A DNA stretch of 9,151 bases, from the NCBI GenBank assembly GCA_900555735.1, contig USMI01000071.1, positions 1 to 9,151 of the forward strand, given 5' to 3'. Of this stretch, positions 6,460 to 9,151 are shown piece after piece (within the stretch, counting starts at the first letter, position 1; each line of letters starts with the position of its first letter). The notes beneath the pieces were generated by a model. It was not told where the DNA came from, ran no database searches, and saw only the letters and a list, made by a program, of their open reading frames with translations. The position numbers and the translations under genes were made by a program. This DNA comes from an uncultured Eubacteriales bacterium. GTDB lineage: Bacteria > Bacillota > Clostridia > Oscillospirales > Oscillospiraceae.

Positions 6460-7287
6460 TCACTTGATGGCGTTGAGCAGCAGGGTCAGCAGGCCCGCCG
6501 CCCAGCAGTAATACGCAAACGCGCCGAAGCGGCCCTTCTCGGCCACCATGCGCAGCAGACGGATGCAGGCATAGCCCACCACCGCGGCGGTGACCACACC
6601 TACCAGATACATGGGCACCTCCGCCCAGACGATACCGGCCTCGATGGCGTCCTTCAGACTGAGGATATTGGCGCCCAGCACGGCGGGGATGGACAGCAGG
6701 AAGGAAAAGCGCACGGCGAACTTCCGCTCGAAGCCCATGAAGCAGCCGGTGGTGATGGTCATGCCGGAGCGGGAGATACCGGGCATGGTGGCGATGGCCT
6801 GACCCACGCCCACCACCAGCACACCCAGCACCGTGGCATTGCGCTCGGTCTTGCGGCCCTTGCGCACCAGATCGCAGGCGAACAGCAGAAAGCCCGTTAC
6901 CACCAGCGCCGCGCCGATGAAGATCATGTTATTGCTGAGGGCCTGCACCTTCTTATGGATGGGCAGCACGGCAAACAGCGGCAGGGTGCCGATGATAATA
7001 AGCAAAATCAGACGGCGGGCAGGCGGCACCTGAGCAGGCGTAGAACTGTGGGCCAGATCGCTGATGCCGTGGATCAGCTCCACCACCATGTCGCAGATGT
7101 CCCGCCAATAGGCCACGAACACCGCCACCAGCGTGCCCAGATGCAGCAGCACGTCGAAGAACTCCGGCACCTCGGTTTTGATGTTCAGCAGATTCTGGGC
7201 GATGGCCAGATGGCCGGAGCTGGAGATGGGCAGGAACTCCGCGAGTCCCTGTACCAGACCCAGCAGGAAGGAAGAAAAATATGTCAT
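6460..7287 (-). CDS. uppP: Undecaprenyl-diphosphate phosphatase UppP (BacA family)
   Basis: 275 residues, the usual family length, and strongly hydrophobic with about eight membrane segments. Both signature motifs are intact: LVQGLAEFLPISSSGHL at 11-27 with Glu17 and His26, and PGISRSGMT at 169-177 with Arg173. The enzyme removes a phosphate from undecaprenyl diphosphate at the outer membrane face, recycling the lipid carrier for peptidoglycan and teichoic-acid building; the family also gives intrinsic bacitracin tolerance. In motif 1 the first acidic position of E. coli BacA is Gln13 here, as I recall for many Gram-positive homologues. The ATG is chosen by GAGGTGA four bases upstream. It is the first gene of a unit with ftsK, 9 bases downstream. 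Its leader holds repeats that may regulate it. Confidence 0.96.
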   Translation of the reverse strand: MTYFSSFLLGLVQGLAEFLPISSSGHLAIAQNLLNIKTEVPEFFDVLLHLGTLVAVFVAYWRDICDMVVELIHGISDLAHSSTPAQVPPARRLILLIIIGTLPLFAVLPIHKKVQALSNNMIFIGAALVVTGFLLFACDLVRKGRKTERNATVLGVLVVGVGQAIATMPGISRSGMTITTGCFMGFERKFAVRFSFLLSIPAVLGANILSLKDAIEAGIVWAEVPMYLVGVVTAAVVGYACIRLLRMVAEKGRFGAFAYYCWAAGLLTLLLNAIK

Positions 7288-7299
7288 AGAGTCACCTCA

Positions 7300-7330
7300 T
7301 GTCATATCCGAATACTTTTTGTCATATCCG
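7300..7330 (-). repeat. Two 11-base direct repeats at 20-base pitch in the uppP leader
   Basis: TGTCATATCCG occurs at 7300-7310 and again at 7320-7330 (CGGATATGACA read with uppP). The spacing of exactly 20 bases, about two helical turns, would put both copies on the same DNA face, as for response regulators that bind direct repeats. The right copy also takes part in an imperfect dyad, TCATA/TATGA, at 7322-7336. The pair lies between the predicted promoter and the uppP ribosome binding site, so it could act as a roadblock operator, belong to an unrecognised second promoter, or act in RNA. Confidence 0.7.
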
Positions 7331-7348
7331 GTATGAAAATTACAGTTT

Positions 7349-7362
7349 GTTATCGGTTATCG
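7349..7362 (-). repeat. 7-base tandem repeat in the uppP leader
   Basis: GTTATCG occurs twice with no gap (7349-7355 and 7356-7362), read as CGATAAC-CGATAAC on the uppP strand. It sits just downstream of the predicted start site. It may be a second regulator site or chance; 7-base tandem copies are weak evidence alone. Confidence 0.45.
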
Positions 7363-7379
7363 CAGAAGATATCAAATAT

Positions 7380-7388
7380 AGTATACCA
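7380..7388 (-). promoter_or_regulatory. Putative extended -10 promoter for uppP-ftsK
   Basis: On the minus strand TATACT (7380-7385) is preceded by TGG (7386-7388), an extended -10. The -35 position at 17 bases (TGGCAT) is poor, so this would be an extended -10 promoter. The start site should be near 7373, giving a leader of about 85 bases that carries both repeat sets. No other gene reads into it, because the upstream unit ends at the terminator at 7423-7450. Confidence 0.5.
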
Positions 7389-7422
7389 TATCTATGAAAA
7401 AAATGCCACTGTTATTTATGAA

Positions 7423-7450
7423 GAAAGAGACGGCTTACGCCGTCTCTTTT
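7423..7450 (-). terminator. Intrinsic terminator of the sigma factor/membrane protein unit
   Basis: AAAGAGACGGC (7424-7434) and GCCGTCTCTTT (7439-7449) pair perfectly as 11 base pairs around loop TTAC. On the minus strand the stem begins a few bases after the TAG stop of the membrane protein gene and is followed by TTTCTTC, a modest U-rich tail. On the plus strand it is also followed by TTTT. It separates this unit from the uppP promoter. Confidence 0.75.
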
Positions 7451-7453
7451 ATG

Positions 7454-8977
7454 CTATTCGGTTTCTTCCTCCACAGGCGGCCAGATCTGTATACTGGTCT
7501 GCCACTTGTCATAGCAGCCGTTCGTATTCCACTCGTGCCACAGCGTCAGTGCATCCCGGAAGGGATAGACCGGCTTCGTCTGCCGGGCGCAGTTGCACCA
7601 GCTATACAGCGACGGCAGCTCCGGTGTCAGCATTTCGGCATCGTACAGGAGATAGGCCCGTGTGTTCTCGCCGCGGCGCATCCACGACCACTCCGCGATA
7701 ATGCCGGTATTCTGCGTGGTGCCAAAGATGTTGGTGGTCTCATAGCTGCCGCTCTCCACCGAGTAGAAGTCCGCCGCATAGGACTGGCCGTCTTTCTCGC
7801 ACAACAGGCGGCCGCTGTTCCATCCACCGGGGCTCCACTCCTTCTCGTTTCCCTGCCACACAGGCCAGATCTCCATACCCTCCGCAAGGCAGTCTCCGGA
7901 CGGCCGGTCGATCGCCGCATAGTGCAGCACGACAGCCCGCTGTCTGTCCGCCTCCTCCACCAGTACCACCACATGGGTCACAAAGCCCTCATAGAAGTCA
8001 TACACCCGATAGGTATAGTGGTAGCTGCCGTCCGGCTGCTTCTCCGCGTCGATATAGTGCCAACGGGGCGGCGTGTCATCGTTCCACACCGATGTGGTGA
8101 CCTCGCGGTAGGTATCGTCTTCATACAGAGGCTCTGTCTCTGCATATACCTTCACCGCGCCGGACATCCGCGCCACTTCCTCCGCCGTCAGATCATCCAG
8201 CACCTGCTCCGGAAAGCCCAGCGCCAGCAGCTCCGCCCGGATGGTCTTATCCTGAGGTGCGTCGTCACGCAGCTGCCAGTTCATGGGATACCGCTGGCCC
8301 AGAAACATAGCCAACAGCACCGCCGCCAGCGTCAGCCCCAGATAGCCCCACAGCACCGCCGCCGAGGGCAGGCGTACCGGCGCGGCGTGGATGGCGTAGC
8401 CCGTGTCCGCGAGGGAGCGGGCCAGCTTCACCAGATTCCGCAGGATCACGATATACACGATCAATACCGGCAGCACCGCCAGCCAGCCCCTCAGCTCCAT
8501 GAAGGCCAGCGCACACATGACCGCATAGAAGATCACCAGCGCACCGGCGGCGGGCGCGGCGGGCTTTTCCGCACCGGCGGCACGGGACACGCCTACCATG
8601 CCCCGCCACAGGCAGCAATACAGCGCGAAGGTCATCACCAAGACCGCATAGGCCGGGATGTTCTTCACATCCACCGGCAGGGCCTCCAGCACAAAGGACG
8701 CACTGCGCACCGCGGCGATGGCGATGGACAGCCGCCAGCACCATTGCAGCGCCCCGTTCTCTTTCCGCAGGGTGCGGAAGCCCAGCACCATCAGGATACC
8801 GCCCAGCGCGGGCAGAATCATGTCCAGATACAGGAAGTTGAAGGTGATGGTGGTCAGCCCCATGCCACACAGCACCAAAGCCATGGCCTCACGCCACGGG
8901 TTCACCACCGCCATGGCTGGCGGCAGCCCGGAAGCGTCCTCCTGTAGCAGCCGGTCAAAACGCAGATCGTCACTCAC
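7454..8977 (-). CDS. Seven-helix membrane protein with large Trp-rich extracytoplasmic domain; partner of ECF sigma factor
   Basis: 507 residues from the preferred GTG at 8975-8977, which has GGAGG 8 bases upstream; another in-frame GTG at 8984-8986 lies within the ribosome binding site and is unlikely. A short cytoplasmic N-terminus (1-29, ending NPWRE) leads to about seven membrane helices between residues 30 and 226, including LDMILPALGGILMVLGFRTL at 51-70. Residues about 227-507 form one outer domain rich in tryptophan and aromatic residues, with LLALGFPEQVLDDLTAEEV at 250-268, several cysteines (363, 393, 461, 463, 488) and an acidic tail EEETE. No enzyme motif is recognised. The start overlaps the end of the sigma factor gene by 8 bases, so translation is coupled and the protein is probably the sigma factor's membrane-bound regulator or sensor. 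The N-terminus is shorter than a normal anti-sigma domain, so this role is inference. I recall similar sigma-linked membrane proteins in Oscillospiraceae but cannot confirm a named family. Confidence 0.8.
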   Translation of the reverse strand: MSDDLRFDRLLQEDASGLPPAMAVVNPWREAMALVLCGMGLTTITFNFLYLDMILPALGGILMVLGFRTLRKENGALQWCWRLSIAIAAVRSASFVLEALPVDVKNIPAYAVLVMTFALYCCLWRGMVGVSRAAGAEKPAAPAAGALVIFYAVMCALAFMELRGWLAVLPVLIVYIVILRNLVKLARSLADTGYAIHAAPVRLPSAAVLWGYLGLTLAAVLLAMFLGQRYPMNWQLRDDAPQDKTIRAELLALGFPEQVLDDLTAEEVARMSGAVKVYAETEPLYEDDTYREVTTSVWNDDTPPRWHYIDAEKQPDGSYHYTYRVYDFYEGFVTHVVVLVEEADRQRAVVLHYAAIDRPSGDCLAEGMEIWPVWQGNEKEWSPGGWNSGRLLCEKDGQSYAADFYSVESGSYETTNIFGTTQNTGIIAEWSWMRRGENTRAYLLYDAEMLTPELPSLYSWCNCARQTKPVYPFRDALTLWHEWNTNGCYDKWQTSIQIWPPVEEETE

Positions 8978-9151
8978 AGAAGTCACCTCCCAACAGCTGC
9001 CGCAGCTTTTGCCGCAGACGGTACAGCCGCCCCTCCACCGCCCGCTCCGTCAGGCACAGCTCGGCGGCCATCTGGGCGGTGGACTGGCAGTAGTAGTATT
9101 TTCGATAGAACAGGCTCCGATCCTCCGGCAGCAGACCCTCGATGGCGGCCT
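8970..9151 (-). CDS. ECF-type RNA polymerase sigma factor, C-terminal fragment (cut by right edge)
   Basis: The last 59 residues are visible, ending GGDFCE and TGA at 8970-8972. They read as sigma-70 region 4: LLPEDRSLFYRKYYY (6-20 of the fragment), then a helix-turn-helix with STAQMAAELCLTERAVEGRL (23-42), then YRLRQKLRQLL (43-53). This matches the pattern of ECF sigma factors (LP-x-x-R ... IA-x-x-L ... T-V-x-x-R-L-x-R-x-R-x-x-L), which contact the -35 element. Regions 1 and 2 lie outside the window, so the group cannot be assigned. The GGGAGGTG near its end is the ribosome binding site of the downstream membrane protein gene, with 8 bases of overlap. The promoter is outside the window. A stand-alone LuxR- or sigma-like helix-turn-helix protein is possible but less likely. 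Confidence 0.82.
   Translation of the reverse strand, partial: AAIEGLLPEDRSLFYRKYYYCQSTAQMAAELCLTERAVEGRLYRLRQKLRQLLGGDFCE

Noticed and set aside
7288..7373. Riboswitch or attenuator in the uppP leader
   Set aside because: The roughly 85-base leader shows only short repeats and one imperfect 5-base stem, with no terminator/antiterminator pair or known aptamer core.
3862..7701. 1279-residue open frame on the plus strand, antisense to ftsK and uppP
   Set aside because: It mirrors the GC-biased third positions of ftsK and uppP, is His/Gln/Gly/Arg-rich with no domain, crosses a terminator and promoter, and has no ribosome binding site. It is a shadow frame despite its length.
7394..8947. 517-residue plus-strand frame opposite the membrane protein
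   Set aside because: His/Arg/Gln-rich and without membrane or domain features. The minus strand has a helix pattern, ribosome binding site, sigma-gene overlap and terminator.

Overview
The window looks like chromosomal DNA of a GC-rich Firmicute of the class Clostridia, most likely an Oscillospiraceae/Ruminococcaceae-type gut bacterium. Grounds: codons end mostly in G or C, ribosome binding sites are strong AGGAGG/AAAGGAG types, promoters are sigma-A-like, and the gene content fits: a BioY biotin transporter, a membrane-anchored FtsK/SpoIIIE translocase, and an extracytoplasmic-function (ECF) sigma factor paired with a membrane protein. Genus is not resolved. I see no rRNA, tRNA, CRISPR array, insertion sequence or phage gene, and no gene-free stretch longer than about 170 bases.

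Left part (1-3771). A biotin-protein ligase gene (birA) runs off the left edge on the minus strand and diverges from bioY, the substrate-binding component of a biotin ECF transporter. Their shared 140-base region holds a promoter for each, and the bioY promoter contains a perfect 7-3-7 inverted repeat. This BirA has no room for an N-terminal DNA-binding domain, so the repeat probably binds another regulator. After bioY, with no visible terminator between, a strong extended -10 promoter drives a two-gene unit. Its first gene encodes a fused protein: a hormone-sensitive-lipase-type alpha/beta hydrolase joined to a CoA-dependent (alcohol) acyltransferase of the condensation/PapA fold. Its second gene encodes a six-helix membrane protein with an N-terminal zinc ribbon (DUF6320-like). 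This hydrolase-acyltransferase-membrane module is the best candidate for an undescribed system, probably for making or remodelling an ester or acylated lipid.

Middle (3772-7453). A 44-base perfect palindrome forms a two-way terminator between the convergent units and contains the ftsK stop codon. On the minus strand, uppP (undecaprenyl-diphosphate phosphatase) is followed after 9 bases by ftsK/spoIIIE (DNA translocase), forming an operon that joins cell-wall lipid recycling with chromosome segregation. The uppP leader carries two direct-repeat pairs: an 11-base sequence repeated at exactly 20 bases, and a 7-base tandem repeat.

Right part (7423-9151). An ECF-type sigma factor, cut by the right edge so that only region 4 is visible, overlaps by 8 bases a large membrane protein with about seven helices and a tryptophan-rich outer domain. 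A hairpin terminator closes this unit. The pair looks like a sigma factor with its membrane-bound sensor or regulator; its signal and targets are unknown.
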